Of a stretch of 64,000 bases of DNA, positions 1 through 14,300 are shown piece by piece (position 1 is the stretch's first letter; each line of letters opens with the position of its first letter). Position numbers and translations under genes: made by a program. The stretch comes from Pseudoscleropodium purum. Lineage: Eukaryota > Streptophyta > Bryopsida > Hypnales > Brachytheciaceae. The notes beneath the pieces were generated by a model that was not told the origin of the DNA, did no database searches, and saw only the letters and a program-made list of their open reading frames with translations. The stretch lies in assembly GCA_963969395.1 (NCBI GenBank), contig OZ017798.1, positions 28,016,173 through 28,080,172 of the forward strand, read 5' to 3'.

Positions 1-348
1 TTGGAAAGCTCTTTTCCAAACCTTGAAGGTGGTGTCTTTATACTTGACCCAAAATAGATATTTAGGGGGGCCAAAACGGGAAGGCCTACTTTGGAGCTTC
101 TATAAAAAGAAGGGCGATTATATTTGGACCACCTGGCGTTGTAGGTCTTCTTCATGGGATTCCAAAATGACATGGCACTTCATGATTGGACGCCGTAAGC
201 AAGAGTTATGGATGGATGAAGTTTGAATGTCTCATACTTCATCCATTAATTGCCACTATTTTTGGAGTCGGGTGAGAGGGTTTAGGGTTTTGGGGGTTAC
301 AAGGGTGTCCCCGAATTTTGGACATACTTTTTTAAGGTTGATTTTTGG

Positions 349-789
349 CCTACCCCCCCATTATCATATATTGTGCATCCAATGGTGACAAAAACCACCT
401 TAACAATATCACCATTTGTGAGATATGACAAGTTTGACTTTTTGAGGGTGAGATGACTTTCTTCATGAAAAGTTATTTTGAAGTTTGGAGTTGACCTACC
501 CCCCTATTTGTGGGTGTTGTGAAACCAATGGTGGTGTTCGTTTTTTGAAAAAATGGTTTGGTTGGGTGCAGCGAGCGTTTTAAAAGTGACTTTTTTAGGT
601 GCTATCTTTGGCATGTCGAGGATTTTGAAAGAATGGAGCATACCTACCCCCCCATTTTCAAGGGTTGTGAACGCAATGGAGTAATAAAAAGCCTAAACAT
701 ATGGCTTTCTTTGGGAGATATGGCTGATTTGACTTTTTGACCCCCTAGAGTTGACTTTTTGAAGGTGATTGAATTTGAAGTTTTGACCC
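349..789 (+). repeat. Diverged 146-148-bp sub-monomers inside the satellite unit (first unit shown)
   Basis: Three consecutive blocks start with the landmark CCTACCCCCC at 349, 495 and 643 (spacing 146 and 148 bp). A further homologous start lies near 789, where CCTAAAC leads into a related GTAGGTCTATGAAT stretch. Each block continues with similar words (GTG followed by an ATCCAATGG-like word, GAGATATG, TTTGACTTTTTGA). Another member starts at 1408. The members are strongly diverged from one another but identical between the 2156-bp units, the classic pattern of a higher-order repeat. The same set recurs every 2156 bp. Confidence 0.8.
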
Positions 790-1061
790 TAAACAATATT
801 GTAGGTCTATGAATGGGTGTTCCGGATTGGTATCCCACTTGTTGATATGACCTCGTATGCATGAGTTATGGATGGATAAAGCTGCACATTCATTTTGGAA
901 CTTCAGGAATTTATAATTAATGCATACCATGGGGGTGGGACTTTGCTACAACGGGTGCAATATGATGACTGTCGAAACGAGACCAACCATTTTGGAATGT
1001 ACTGGACCAAAGCTTTCTAAAAAGGTCTTGGTTGGCTACAATGAGTCGGTTTTAAGGGTTG

Positions 1062-1180
1062 TAGGGCTTTTTAGGGCTTTTTAGGGCTTTTTAGGGCTTT
1101 TTAGGGCCTTAGGGTTTAGGGGGGGTTTCGAGGGGTTCTTAAGGGTTTTAGGCTTTAGGGGTTTTAGGGTTTCGGGTTAC
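1062..1180 (+). repeat. Telomere-like tract and 10-bp repeats inside each satellite unit
   Basis: Four and a half copies of the 10-bp word TAGGGCTTTT run from 1062. They pass into degenerate TTTAGGG-type sequence with GGGTTTAGGG, TTTTAGGG and CTTTAGGGG variants up to the GGGTTAC word at about 1174. The orientation (G-rich on the plus strand) matches the true TTTAGGG tracts at 22957 and 50088. Repeats every 2156 bp. Confidence 0.85.
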
Positions 1181-1783
1181 AGGAGTGTCCCATAGGGAAA
1201 AGGGCTTCCTGGATGTAGTAGCTTTGGATGATATAAGCATACGGTTGGAACCGCAATTCAACAAGGATCAAGATTGTGTAAAGCTTTTCTAAAAATTTAG
1301 GGTTTTGTGGAAGCCCTCAATTGCCCTGTTTGGGCTTGAGGGTTAGGTTTAGGGTTACATGGGTATCCTATAGCTTTTCGACTTTTTATTTTTGGGTTTT
1401 GAGTAGACCTACCCCCCCATTTGTGAGGTCTACGAATCCAACCGTGGTGAAGAAAAGCTATACAATTTCACGGTTTGCGAGATATGGCAACTTTGACTTT
1501 GATGTATGGAAGTTTGACTTTGCTTTAGGGGATGCAATTGGATGAGTTTTCGAACGAGACCAACTATTTCAGGATGTACTTCGCGAGAGCTTTCCAAGAA
1601 AGGGTTTAGTTCGTCTAAAATTAGGCTTTTTATTTTTAGACTCTAGGGGATGGTTTAGGTGGATTTGGACTTTAGTGAAGGTGGTCCGGGTCTATTATAG
1701 ATTGGATGATCTTGTAGATCTTGTGATTGGGGTCATGAGATGATGTGGCCCTTTTCCATTGGACCCCGTATGGATGAGTTCTT

Positions 1784-2380
1784 GATGGATGAAGTTTAGA
1801 TTTTTCAACTTCATCCGCAAATTGGCGCTAGTTGATGTATTGGATGACAAAGTGAATCACCTTTTCGGAAAGCGCTTTCAAGCACCTAGAAGGTGGTGTA
1901 CTTATCCTAGTCTAAAAATAGTTATTTCAAAGGCTCCAAACATGGAATGTTCCCTAGTTGCTTTTGCATAAAGAAGGGCGATTCTATTTGGACTCCATGG
2001 TGTTGTAGGTCTTCTTCGTGGGATTCCAAAATGACGTGGCACTTCATGATTGGACGTCGTATGCATGAGTTAATGATGGATGAAGTTTCATTGTTCCCTA
2101 CTTCATCCGTCCATTGCCGCTATTTGAAGAGTCGGATGATAAAGTGCTAACCCTTTTTGGAAAGCTCTTTTCCAAACCTTGAAGGTGGTGTCTTTATACT
2201 TGACCCAAAATAGATATTTAGGGGGGCCAAAACGGGAAGGCCTACTTTGGAGCTTCTATAAAAAGAAGGGCGATTATATTTGGACCACCTGGCGTTGTAG
2301 GTCTTCTTCATGGGATTCCAAAATGACATGGCACTTCATGATTGGACGCCGTAAGCAAGAGTTATGGATGGATGAAGTTT
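1784..2380 (+). repeat. ~292-bp direct sub-repeats across the unit junction
   Basis: The word GATGGATGAAGTTT occurs at 1784, 2075 and 2367 (spacing 291 and 292 bp). The word AAGAAGGGCG occurs at 1971 and 2263 (292 bp). The intervening sequence is recognisably related, including GTTGTAGGTCTTCTTC and the GGGATTCCAAAATGAC block. The spacing is about twice the 146-bp sub-monomer. The arrangement recurs in every 2156-bp unit. Confidence 0.8.
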
Positions 2381-5300
2381 GAATGTCTCATACTTCATCC
2401 ATTAATTGCCACTATTTTTGGAGTCGGGTGAGAGGGTTTAGGGTTTTGGGGGTTACAAGGGTGTCCCCGAATTTTGGACATACTTTTTTAAGGTTGATTT
2501 TTGGCCTACCCCCCCATTATCATATATTGTGCATCCAATGGTGACAAAAACCACCTTAACAATATCACCATTTGTGAGATATGACAAGTTTGACTTTTTG
2601 AGGGTGAGATGACTTTCTTCATGAAAAGTTATTTTGAAGTTTGGAGTTGACCTACCCCCCTATTTGTGGGTGTTGTGAAACCAATGGTGGTGTTCGTTTT
2701 TTGAAAAAATGGTTTGGTTGGGTGCAGCGAGCGTTTTAAAAGTGACTTTTTTAGGTGCTATCTTTGGCATGTCGAGGATTTTGAAAGAATGGAGCATACC
2801 TACCCCCCCATTTTCAAGGGTTGTGAACGCAATGGAGTAATAAAAAGCCTAAACATATGGCTTTCTTTGGGAGATATGGCTGATTTGACTTTTTGACCCC
2901 CTAGAGTTGACTTTTTGAAGGTGATTGAATTTGAAGTTTTGACCCTAAACAATATTGTAGGTCTATGAATGGGTGTTCCGGATTGGTATCCCACTTGTTG
3001 ATATGACCTCGTATGCATGAGTTATGGATGGATAAAGCTGCACATTCATTTTGGAACTTCAGGAATTTATAATTAATGCATACCATGGGGGTGGGACTTT
3101 GCTACAACGGGTGCAATATGATGACTGTCGAAACGAGACCAACCATTTTGGAATGTACTGGACCAAAGCTTTCTAAAAAGGTCTTGGTTGGCTACAATGA
3201 GTCGGTTTTAAGGGTTGTAGGGCTTTTTAGGGCTTTTTAGGGCTTTTTAGGGCTTTTTAGGGCCTTAGGGTTTAGGGGGGGTTTCGAGGGGTTCTTAAGG
3301 GTTTTAGGCTTTAGGGGTTTTAGGGTTTCGGGTTACAGGAGTGTCCCATAGGGAAAAGGGCTTCCTGGATGTAGTAGCTTTGGATGATATAAGCATACGG
3401 TTGGAACCGCAATTCAACAAGGATCAAGATTGTGTAAAGCTTTTCTAAAAATTTAGGGTTTTGTGGAAGCCCTCAATTGCCCTGTTTGGGCTTGAGGGTT
3501 AGGTTTAGGGTTACATGGGTATCCTATAGCTTTTCGACTTTTTATTTTTGGGTTTTGAGTAGACCTACCCCCCCATTTGTGAGGTCTACGAATCCAACCG
3601 TGGTGAAGAAAAGCTATACAATTTCACGGTTTGCGAGATATGGCAACTTTGACTTTGATGTATGGAAGTTTGACTTTGCTTTAGGGGATGCAATTGGATG
3701 AGTTTTCGAACGAGACCAACTATTTCAGGATGTACTTCGCGAGAGCTTTCCAAGAAAGGGTTTAGTTCGTCTAAAATTAGGCTTTTTATTTTTAGACTCT
3801 AGGGGATGGTTTAGGTGGATTTGGACTTTAGTGAAGGTGGTCCGGGTCTATTATAGATTGGATGATCTTGTAGATCTTGTGATTGGGGTCATGAGATGAT
3901 GTGGCCCTTTTCCATTGGACCCCGTATGGATGAGTTCTTGATGGATGAAGTTTAGATTTTTCAACTTCATCCGCAAATTGGCGCTAGTTGATGTATTGGA
4001 TGACAAAGTGAATCACCTTTTCGGAAAGCGCTTTCAAGCACCTAGAAGGTGGTGTACTTATCCTAGTCTAAAAATAGTTATTTCAAAGGCTCCAAACATG
4101 GAATGTTCCCTAGTTGCTTTTGCATAAAGAAGGGCGATTCTATTTGGACTCCATGGTGTTGTAGGTCTTCTTCGTGGGATTCCAAAATGACGTGGCACTT
4201 CATGATTGGACGTCGTATGCATGAGTTAATGATGGATGAAGTTTCATTGTTCCCTACTTCATCCGTCCATTGCCGCTATTTGAAGAGTCGGATGATAAAG
4301 TGCTAACCCTTTTTGGAAAGCTCTTTTCCAAACCTTGAAGGTGGTGTCTTTATACTTGACCCAAAATAGATATTTAGGGGGGCCAAAACGGGAAGGCCTA
4401 CTTTGGAGCTTCTATAAAAAGAAGGGCGATTATATTTGGACCACCTGGCGTTGTAGGTCTTCTTCATGGGATTCCAAAATGACATGGCACTTCATGATTG
4501 GACGCCGTAAGCAAGAGTTATGGATGGATGAAGTTTGAATGTCTCATACTTCATCCATTAATTGCCACTATTTTTGGAGTCGGGTGAGAGGGTTTAGGGT
4601 TTTGGGGGTTACAAGGGTGTCCCCGAATTTTGGACATACTTTTTTAAGGTTGATTTTTGGCCTACCCCCCCATTATCATATATTGTGCATCCAATGGTGA
4701 CAAAAACCACCTTAACAATATCACCATTTGTGAGATATGACAAGTTTGACTTTTTGAGGGTGAGATGACTTTCTTCATGAAAAGTTATTTTGAAGTTTGG
4801 AGTTGACCTACCCCCCTATTTGTGGGTGTTGTGAAACCAATGGTGGTGTTCGTTTTTTGAAAAAATGGTTTGGTTGGGTGCAGCGAGCGTTTTAAAAGTG
4901 ACTTTTTTAGGTGCTATCTTTGGCATGTCGAGGATTTTGAAAGAATGGAGCATACCTACCCCCCCATTTTCAAGGGTTGTGAACGCAATGGAGTAATAAA
5001 AAGCCTAAACATATGGCTTTCTTTGGGAGATATGGCTGATTTGACTTTTTGACCCCCTAGAGTTGACTTTTTGAAGGTGATTGAATTTGAAGTTTTGACC
5101 CTAAACAATATTGTAGGTCTATGAATGGGTGTTCCGGATTGGTATCCCACTTGTTGATATGACCTCGTATGCATGAGTTATGGATGGATAAAGCTGCACA
5201 TTCATTTTGGAACTTCAGGAATTTATAATTAATGCATACCATGGGGGTGGGACTTTGCTACAACGGGTGCAATATGATGACTGTCGAAACGAGACCAACC

Positions 5301-8300
5301 ATTTTGGAATGTACTGGACCAAAGCTTTCTAAAAAGGTCTTGGTTGGCTACAATGAGTCGGTTTTAAGGGTTGTAGGGCTTTTTAGGGCTTTTTAGGGCT
5401 TTTTAGGGCTTTTTAGGGCCTTAGGGTTTAGGGGGGGTTTCGAGGGGTTCTTAAGGGTTTTAGGCTTTAGGGGTTTTAGGGTTTCGGGTTACAGGAGTGT
5501 CCCATAGGGAAAAGGGCTTCCTGGATGTAGTAGCTTTGGATGATATAAGCATACGGTTGGAACCGCAATTCAACAAGGATCAAGATTGTGTAAAGCTTTT
5601 CTAAAAATTTAGGGTTTTGTGGAAGCCCTCAATTGCCCTGTTTGGGCTTGAGGGTTAGGTTTAGGGTTACATGGGTATCCTATAGCTTTTCGACTTTTTA
5701 TTTTTGGGTTTTGAGTAGACCTACCCCCCCATTTGTGAGGTCTACGAATCCAACCGTGGTGAAGAAAAGCTATACAATTTCACGGTTTGCGAGATATGGC
5801 AACTTTGACTTTGATGTATGGAAGTTTGACTTTGCTTTAGGGGATGCAATTGGATGAGTTTTCGAACGAGACCAACTATTTCAGGATGTACTTCGCGAGA
5901 GCTTTCCAAGAAAGGGTTTAGTTCGTCTAAAATTAGGCTTTTTATTTTTAGACTCTAGGGGATGGTTTAGGTGGATTTGGACTTTAGTGAAGGTGGTCCG
6001 GGTCTATTATAGATTGGATGATCTTGTAGATCTTGTGATTGGGGTCATGAGATGATGTGGCCCTTTTCCATTGGACCCCGTATGGATGAGTTCTTGATGG
6101 ATGAAGTTTAGATTTTTCAACTTCATCCGCAAATTGGCGCTAGTTGATGTATTGGATGACAAAGTGAATCACCTTTTCGGAAAGCGCTTTCAAGCACCTA
6201 GAAGGTGGTGTACTTATCCTAGTCTAAAAATAGTTATTTCAAAGGCTCCAAACATGGAATGTTCCCTAGTTGCTTTTGCATAAAGAAGGGCGATTCTATT
6301 TGGACTCCATGGTGTTGTAGGTCTTCTTCGTGGGATTCCAAAATGACGTGGCACTTCATGATTGGACGTCGTATGCATGAGTTAATGATGGATGAAGTTT
6401 CATTGTTCCCTACTTCATCCGTCCATTGCCGCTATTTGAAGAGTCGGATGATAAAGTGCTAACCCTTTTTGGAAAGCTCTTTTCCAAACCTTGAAGGTGG
6501 TGTCTTTATACTTGACCCAAAATAGATATTTAGGGGGGCCAAAACGGGAAGGCCTACTTTGGAGCTTCTATAAAAAGAAGGGCGATTATATTTGGACCAC
6601 CTGGCGTTGTAGGTCTTCTTCATGGGATTCCAAAATGACATGGCACTTCATGATTGGACGCCGTAAGCAAGAGTTATGGATGGATGAAGTTTGAATGTCT
6701 CATACTTCATCCATTAATTGCCACTATTTTTGGAGTCGGGTGAGAGGGTTTAGGGTTTTGGGGGTTACAAGGGTGTCCCCGAATTTTGGACATACTTTTT
6801 TAAGGTTGATTTTTGGCCTACCCCCCCATTATCATATATTGTGCATCCAATGGTGACAAAAACCACCTTAACAATATCACCATTTGTGAGATATGACAAG
6901 TTTGACTTTTTGAGGGTGAGATGACTTTCTTCATGAAAAGTTATTTTGAAGTTTGGAGTTGACCTACCCCCCTATTTGTGGGTGTTGTGAAACCAATGGT
7001 GGTGTTCGTTTTTTGAAAAAATGGTTTGGTTGGGTGCAGCGAGCGTTTTAAAAGTGACTTTTTTAGGTGCTATCTTTGGCATGTCGAGGATTTTGAAAGA
7101 ATGGAGCATACCTACCCCCCCATTTTCAAGGGTTGTGAACGCAATGGAGTAATAAAAAGCCTAAACATATGGCTTTCTTTGGGAGATATGGCTGATTTGA
7201 CTTTTTGACCCCCTAGAGTTGACTTTTTGAAGGTGATTGAATTTGAAGTTTTGACCCTAAACAATATTGTAGGTCTATGAATGGGTGTTCCGGATTGGTA
7301 TCCCACTTGTTGATATGACCTCGTATGCATGAGTTATGGATGGATAAAGCTGCACATTCATTTTGGAACTTCAGGAATTTATAATTAATGCATACCATGG
7401 GGGTGGGACTTTGCTACAACGGGTGCAATATGATGACTGTCGAAACGAGACCAACCATTTTGGAATGTACTGGACCAAAGCTTTCTAAAAAGGTCTTGGT
7501 TGGCTACAATGAGTCGGTTTTAAGGGTTGTAGGGCTTTTTAGGGCTTTTTAGGGCTTTTTAGGGCTTTTTAGGGCCTTAGGGTTTAGGGGGGGTTTCGAG
7601 GGGTTCTTAAGGGTTTTAGGCTTTAGGGGTTTTAGGGTTTCGGGTTACAGGAGTGTCCCATAGGGAAAAGGGCTTCCTGGATGTAGTAGCTTTGGATGAT
7701 ATAAGCATACGGTTGGAACCGCAATTCAACAAGGATCAAGATTGTGTAAAGCTTTTCTAAAAATTTAGGGTTTTGTGGAAGCCCTCAATTGCCCTGTTTG
7801 GGCTTGAGGGTTAGGTTTAGGGTTACATGGGTATCCTATAGCTTTTCGACTTTTTATTTTTGGGTTTTGAGTAGACCTACCCCCCCATTTGTGAGGTCTA
7901 CGAATCCAACCGTGGTGAAGAAAAGCTATACAATTTCACGGTTTGCGAGATATGGCAACTTTGACTTTGATGTATGGAAGTTTGACTTTGCTTTAGGGGA
8001 TGCAATTGGATGAGTTTTCGAACGAGACCAACTATTTCAGGATGTACTTCGCGAGAGCTTTCCAAGAAAGGGTTTAGTTCGTCTAAAATTAGGCTTTTTA
8101 TTTTTAGACTCTAGGGGATGGTTTAGGTGGATTTGGACTTTAGTGAAGGTGGTCCGGGTCTATTATAGATTGGATGATCTTGTAGATCTTGTGATTGGGG
8201 TCATGAGATGATGTGGCCCTTTTCCATTGGACCCCGTATGGATGAGTTCTTGATGGATGAAGTTTAGATTTTTCAACTTCATCCGCAAATTGGCGCTAGT

Positions 8301-11300
8301 TGATGTATTGGATGACAAAGTGAATCACCTTTTCGGAAAGCGCTTTCAAGCACCTAGAAGGTGGTGTACTTATCCTAGTCTAAAAATAGTTATTTCAAAG
8401 GCTCCAAACATGGAATGTTCCCTAGTTGCTTTTGCATAAAGAAGGGCGATTCTATTTGGACTCCATGGTGTTGTAGGTCTTCTTCGTGGGATTCCAAAAT
8501 GACGTGGCACTTCATGATTGGACGTCGTATGCATGAGTTAATGATGGATGAAGTTTCATTGTTCCCTACTTCATCCGTCCATTGCCGCTATTTGAAGAGT
8601 CGGATGATAAAGTGCTAACCCTTTTTGGAAAGCTCTTTTCCAAACCTTGAAGGTGGTGTCTTTATACTTGACCCAAAATAGATATTTAGGGGGGCCAAAA
8701 CGGGAAGGCCTACTTTGGAGCTTCTATAAAAAGAAGGGCGATTATATTTGGACCACCTGGCGTTGTAGGTCTTCTTCATGGGATTCCAAAATGACATGGC
8801 ACTTCATGATTGGACGCCGTAAGCAAGAGTTATGGATGGATGAAGTTTGAATGTCTCATACTTCATCCATTAATTGCCACTATTTTTGGAGTCGGGTGAG
8901 AGGGTTTAGGGTTTTGGGGGTTACAAGGGTGTCCCCGAATTTTGGACATACTTTTTTAAGGTTGATTTTTGGCCTACCCCCCCATTATCATATATTGTGC
9001 ATCCAATGGTGACAAAAACCACCTTAACAATATCACCATTTGTGAGATATGACAAGTTTGACTTTTTGAGGGTGAGATGACTTTCTTCATGAAAAGTTAT
9101 TTTGAAGTTTGGAGTTGACCTACCCCCCTATTTGTGGGTGTTGTGAAACCAATGGTGGTGTTCGTTTTTTGAAAAAATGGTTTGGTTGGGTGCAGCGAGC
9201 GTTTTAAAAGTGACTTTTTTAGGTGCTATCTTTGGCATGTCGAGGATTTTGAAAGAATGGAGCATACCTACCCCCCCATTTTCAAGGGTTGTGAACGCAA
9301 TGGAGTAATAAAAAGCCTAAACATATGGCTTTCTTTGGGAGATATGGCTGATTTGACTTTTTGACCCCCTAGAGTTGACTTTTTGAAGGTGATTGAATTT
9401 GAAGTTTTGACCCTAAACAATATTGTAGGTCTATGAATGGGTGTTCCGGATTGGTATCCCACTTGTTGATATGACCTCGTATGCATGAGTTATGGATGGA
9501 TAAAGCTGCACATTCATTTTGGAACTTCAGGAATTTATAATTAATGCATACCATGGGGGTGGGACTTTGCTACAACGGGTGCAATATGATGACTGTCGAA
9601 ACGAGACCAACCATTTTGGAATGTACTGGACCAAAGCTTTCTAAAAAGGTCTTGGTTGGCTACAATGAGTCGGTTTTAAGGGTTGTAGGGCTTTTTAGGG
9701 CTTTTTAGGGCTTTTTAGGGCTTTTTAGGGCCTTAGGGTTTAGGGGGGGTTTCGAGGGGTTCTTAAGGGTTTTAGGCTTTAGGGGTTTTAGGGTTTCGGG
9801 TTACAGGAGTGTCCCATAGGGAAAAGGGCTTCCTGGATGTAGTAGCTTTGGATGATATAAGCATACGGTTGGAACCGCAATTCAACAAGGATCAAGATTG
9901 TGTAAAGCTTTTCTAAAAATTTAGGGTTTTGTGGAAGCCCTCAATTGCCCTGTTTGGGCTTGAGGGTTAGGTTTAGGGTTACATGGGTATCCTATAGCTT
10001 TTCGACTTTTTATTTTTGGGTTTTGAGTAGACCTACCCCCCCATTTGTGAGGTCTACGAATCCAACCGTGGTGAAGAAAAGCTATACAATTTCACGGTTT
10101 GCGAGATATGGCAACTTTGACTTTGATGTATGGAAGTTTGACTTTGCTTTAGGGGATGCAATTGGATGAGTTTTCGAACGAGACCAACTATTTCAGGATG
10201 TACTTCGCGAGAGCTTTCCAAGAAAGGGTTTAGTTCGTCTAAAATTAGGCTTTTTATTTTTAGACTCTAGGGGATGGTTTAGGTGGATTTGGACTTTAGT
10301 GAAGGTGGTCCGGGTCTATTATAGATTGGATGATCTTGTAGATCTTGTGATTGGGGTCATGAGATGATGTGGCCCTTTTCCATTGGACCCCGTATGGATG
10401 AGTTCTTGATGGATGAAGTTTAGATTTTTCAACTTCATCCGCAAATTGGCGCTAGTTGATGTATTGGATGACAAAGTGAATCACCTTTTCGGAAAGCGCT
10501 TTCAAGCACCTAGAAGGTGGTGTACTTATCCTAGTCTAAAAATAGTTATTTCAAAGGCTCCAAACATGGAATGTTCCCTAGTTGCTTTTGCATAAAGAAG
10601 GGCGATTCTATTTGGACTCCATGGTGTTGTAGGTCTTCTTCGTGGGATTCCAAAATGACGTGGCACTTCATGATTGGACGTCGTATGCATGAGTTAATGA
10701 TGGATGAAGTTTCATTGTTCCCTACTTCATCCGTCCATTGCCGCTATTTGAAGAGTCGGATGATAAAGTGCTAACCCTTTTTGGAAAGCTCTTTTCCAAA
10801 CCTTGAAGGTGGTGTCTTTATACTTGACCCAAAATAGATATTTAGGGGGGCCAAAACGGGAAGGCCTACTTTGGAGCTTCTATAAAAAGAAGGGCGATTA
10901 TATTTGGACCACCTGGCGTTGTAGGTCTTCTTCATGGGATTCCAAAATGACATGGCACTTCATGATTGGACGCCGTAAGCAAGAGTTATGGATGGATGAA
11001 GTTTGAATGTCTCATACTTCATCCATTAATTGCCACTATTTTTGGAGTCGGGTGAGAGGGTTTAGGGTTTTGGGGGTTACAAGGGTGTCCCCGAATTTTG
11101 GACATACTTTTTTAAGGTTGATTTTTGGCCTACCCCCCCATTATCATATATTGTGCATCCAATGGTGACAAAAACCACCTTAACAATATCACCATTTGTG
11201 AGATATGACAAGTTTGACTTTTTGAGGGTGAGATGACTTTCTTCATGAAAAGTTATTTTGAAGTTTGGAGTTGACCTACCCCCCTATTTGTGGGTGTTGT

Positions 11301-14300
11301 GAAACCAATGGTGGTGTTCGTTTTTTGAAAAAATGGTTTGGTTGGGTACAGCGAGCGTTTTAAAAGTGACTTTTTTAGGTGCTATCTTTGGCATGTCGAG
11401 GATTTTGAAAGAATGGAGCATACCTACCCCCCCATTTTCAAGGGTTGTGAACGCAATGGAGTAATAAAAAGCCTAAACATATGGCTTTCTTTGGGAGATA
11501 TGGCTGATTTGACTTTTTGACCCCCTAGAGTTGACTTTTTGAAGGTGATTGAATTTGAAGTTTTGACCCTAAACAATATTGTAGGTCTATGAATGGGTGT
11601 TCCGGATTGGTATCCCACTTGTTGATATGACCTCGTATGCATGAGTTATGGATGGATAAAGCTGCACATTCATTTTGGAACTTCAGGAATTTATAATTAA
11701 TGCATACCATGGGGGTGGGACTTTGCTACAACGGGTGCAATATGATGACTGTCGAAACGAGACCAACCATTTTGGAATGTACTGGACCAAAGCTTTCTAA
11801 AAAGGTCTTGGTTGGCTACAATGAGTCGGTTTTAAGGGTTGTAGGGCTTTTTAGGGCTTTTTAGGGCTTTTTAGGGCTTTTTAGGGCCTTAGGGTTTAGG
11901 GGGGGTTTCGAGGGGTTCTTAAGGGTTTTAGGCTTTAGGGGTTTTAGGGTTTCGGGTTACAGGAGTGTCCCATAGGGAAAAGGGCTTCCTGGATGTAGTA
12001 GCTTTGGATGATATAAGCATACGGTTGGAACCGCAATTCAACAAGGATCAAGATTGTGTAAAGCTTTTCTAAAAATTTAGGGTTTTGTGGAAGCCCTCAA
12101 TTGCCCTGTTTGGGCTTGAGGGTTAGGTTTAGGGTTACATGGGTATCCTATAGCTTTTCGACTTTTTATTTTTGGGTTTTGAGTAGACCTACCCCCCCAT
12201 TTGTGAGGTCTACGAATCCAACCGTGGTGAAGAAAAGCTATACAATTTCACGGTTTGCGAGATATGGCAACTTTGACTTTGATGTATGGAAGTTTGACTT
12301 TGCTTTAGGGGATGCAATTGGATGAGTTTTCGAACGAGACCAACTATTTCAGGATGTACTTCGCGAGAGCTTTCCAAGAAAGGGTTTAGTTCGTCTAAAA
12401 TTAGGCTTTTTATTTTTAGACTCTAGGGGATGGTTTAGGTGGATTTGGACTTTAGTGAAGGTGGTCCGGGTCTATTATAGATTGGATGATCTTGTAGATC
12501 TTGTGATTGGGGTCATGAGATGATGTGGCCCTTTTCCATTGGACCCCGTATGGATGAGTTCTTGATGGATGAAGTTTAGATTTTTCAACTTCATCCGCAA
12601 ATTGGCGCTAGTTGATGTATTGGATGACAAAGTGAATCACCTTTTCGGAAAGCGCTTTCAAGCACCTAGAAGGTGGTGTACTTATCCTAGTCTAAAAATA
12701 GTTATTTCAAAGGCTCCAAACATGGAATGTTCCCTAGTTGCTTTTGCATAAAGAAGGGCGATTCTATTTGGACTCCATGGTGTTGTAGGTCTTCTTCGTG
12801 GGATTCCAAAATGACGTGGCACTTCATGATTGGACGTCGTATGCATGAGTTAATGATGGATGAAGTTTCATTGTTCCCTACTTCATCCGTCCATTGCCGC
12901 TATTTGAAGAGTCGGATGATAAAGTGCTAACCCTTTTTGGAAAGCTCTTTTCCAAACCTTGAAGGTGGTGTCTTTATACTTGACCCAAAATAGATATTTA
13001 GGGGGGCCAAAACGGGAAGGCCTACTTTGGAGCTTCTATAAAAAGAAGGGCGATTATATTTGGACCACCTGGCGTTGTAGGTCTTCTTCATGGGATTCCA
13101 AAATGACATGGCACTTCATGATTGGACGCCGTAAGCAAGAGTTATGGATGGATGAAGTTTGAATGTCTCATACTTCATCCATTAATTGCCACTATTTTTG
13201 GAGTCGGGTGAGAGGGTTTAGGGTTTTGGGGGTTACAAGGGTGTCCCCGAATTTTGGACATACTTTTTTAAGGTTGATTTTTGGCCTACCCCCCCATTAT
13301 CATATATTGTGCATCCAATGGTGACAAAAACCACCTTAACAATATCACCATTTGTGAGATATGACAAGTTTGACTTTTTGAGGGTGAGATGACTTTCTTC
13401 ATGAAAAGTTATTTTGAAGTTTGGAGTTGACCTACCCCCCTATTTGTGGGTGTTGTGAAACCAATGGTGGTGTTCGTTTTTTGAAAAAATGGTTTGGTTG
13501 GGTGCAGCGAGCGTTTTAAAAGTGACTTTTTTAGGTGCTATCTTTGGCATGTCGAGGATTTTGAAAGAATGGAGCATACCTACCCCCCCATTTTCAAGGG
13601 TTGTGAACGCAATGGAGTAATAAAAAGCCTAAACATATGGCTTTCTTTGGGAGATATGGCTGATTTGACTTTTTGACCCCCTAGAGTTGACTTTTTGAAG
13701 GTGATTGAATTTGAAGTTTTGACCCTAAACAATATTGTAGGTCTATGAATGGGTGTTCCGGATTGGTATCCCACTTGTTGATATGACCTCGTATGCATGA
13801 GTTATGGATGGATAAAGCTGCACATTCATTTTGGAACTTCAGGAATTTATAATTAATGCATACCATGGGGGTGGGACTTTGCTACAACGGGTGCAATATG
13901 ATGACTGTCGAAACGAGACCAACCATTTTGGAATGTACTGGACCAAAGCTTTCTAAAAAGGTCTTGGTTGGCTACAATGAGTCGGTTTTAAGGGTTGTAG
14001 GGCTTTTTAGGGCTTTTTAGGGCTTTTTAGGGCTTTTTAGGGCCTTAGGGTTTAGGGGGGGTTTCGAGGGGTTCTTAAGGGTTTTAGGCTTTAGGGGTTT
14101 TAGGGTTTCGGGTTACAGGAGTGTCCCATAGGGAAAAGGGCTTCCTGGATGTAGTAGCTTTGGATGATATAAGCATACGGTTGGAACCGCAATTCAACAA
14201 GGATCAAGATTGTGTAAAGCTTTTCTAAAAATTTAGGGTTTTGTGGAAGCCCTCAATTGCCCTGTTTGGGCTTGAGGGTTAGGTTTAGGGTTACATGGGT

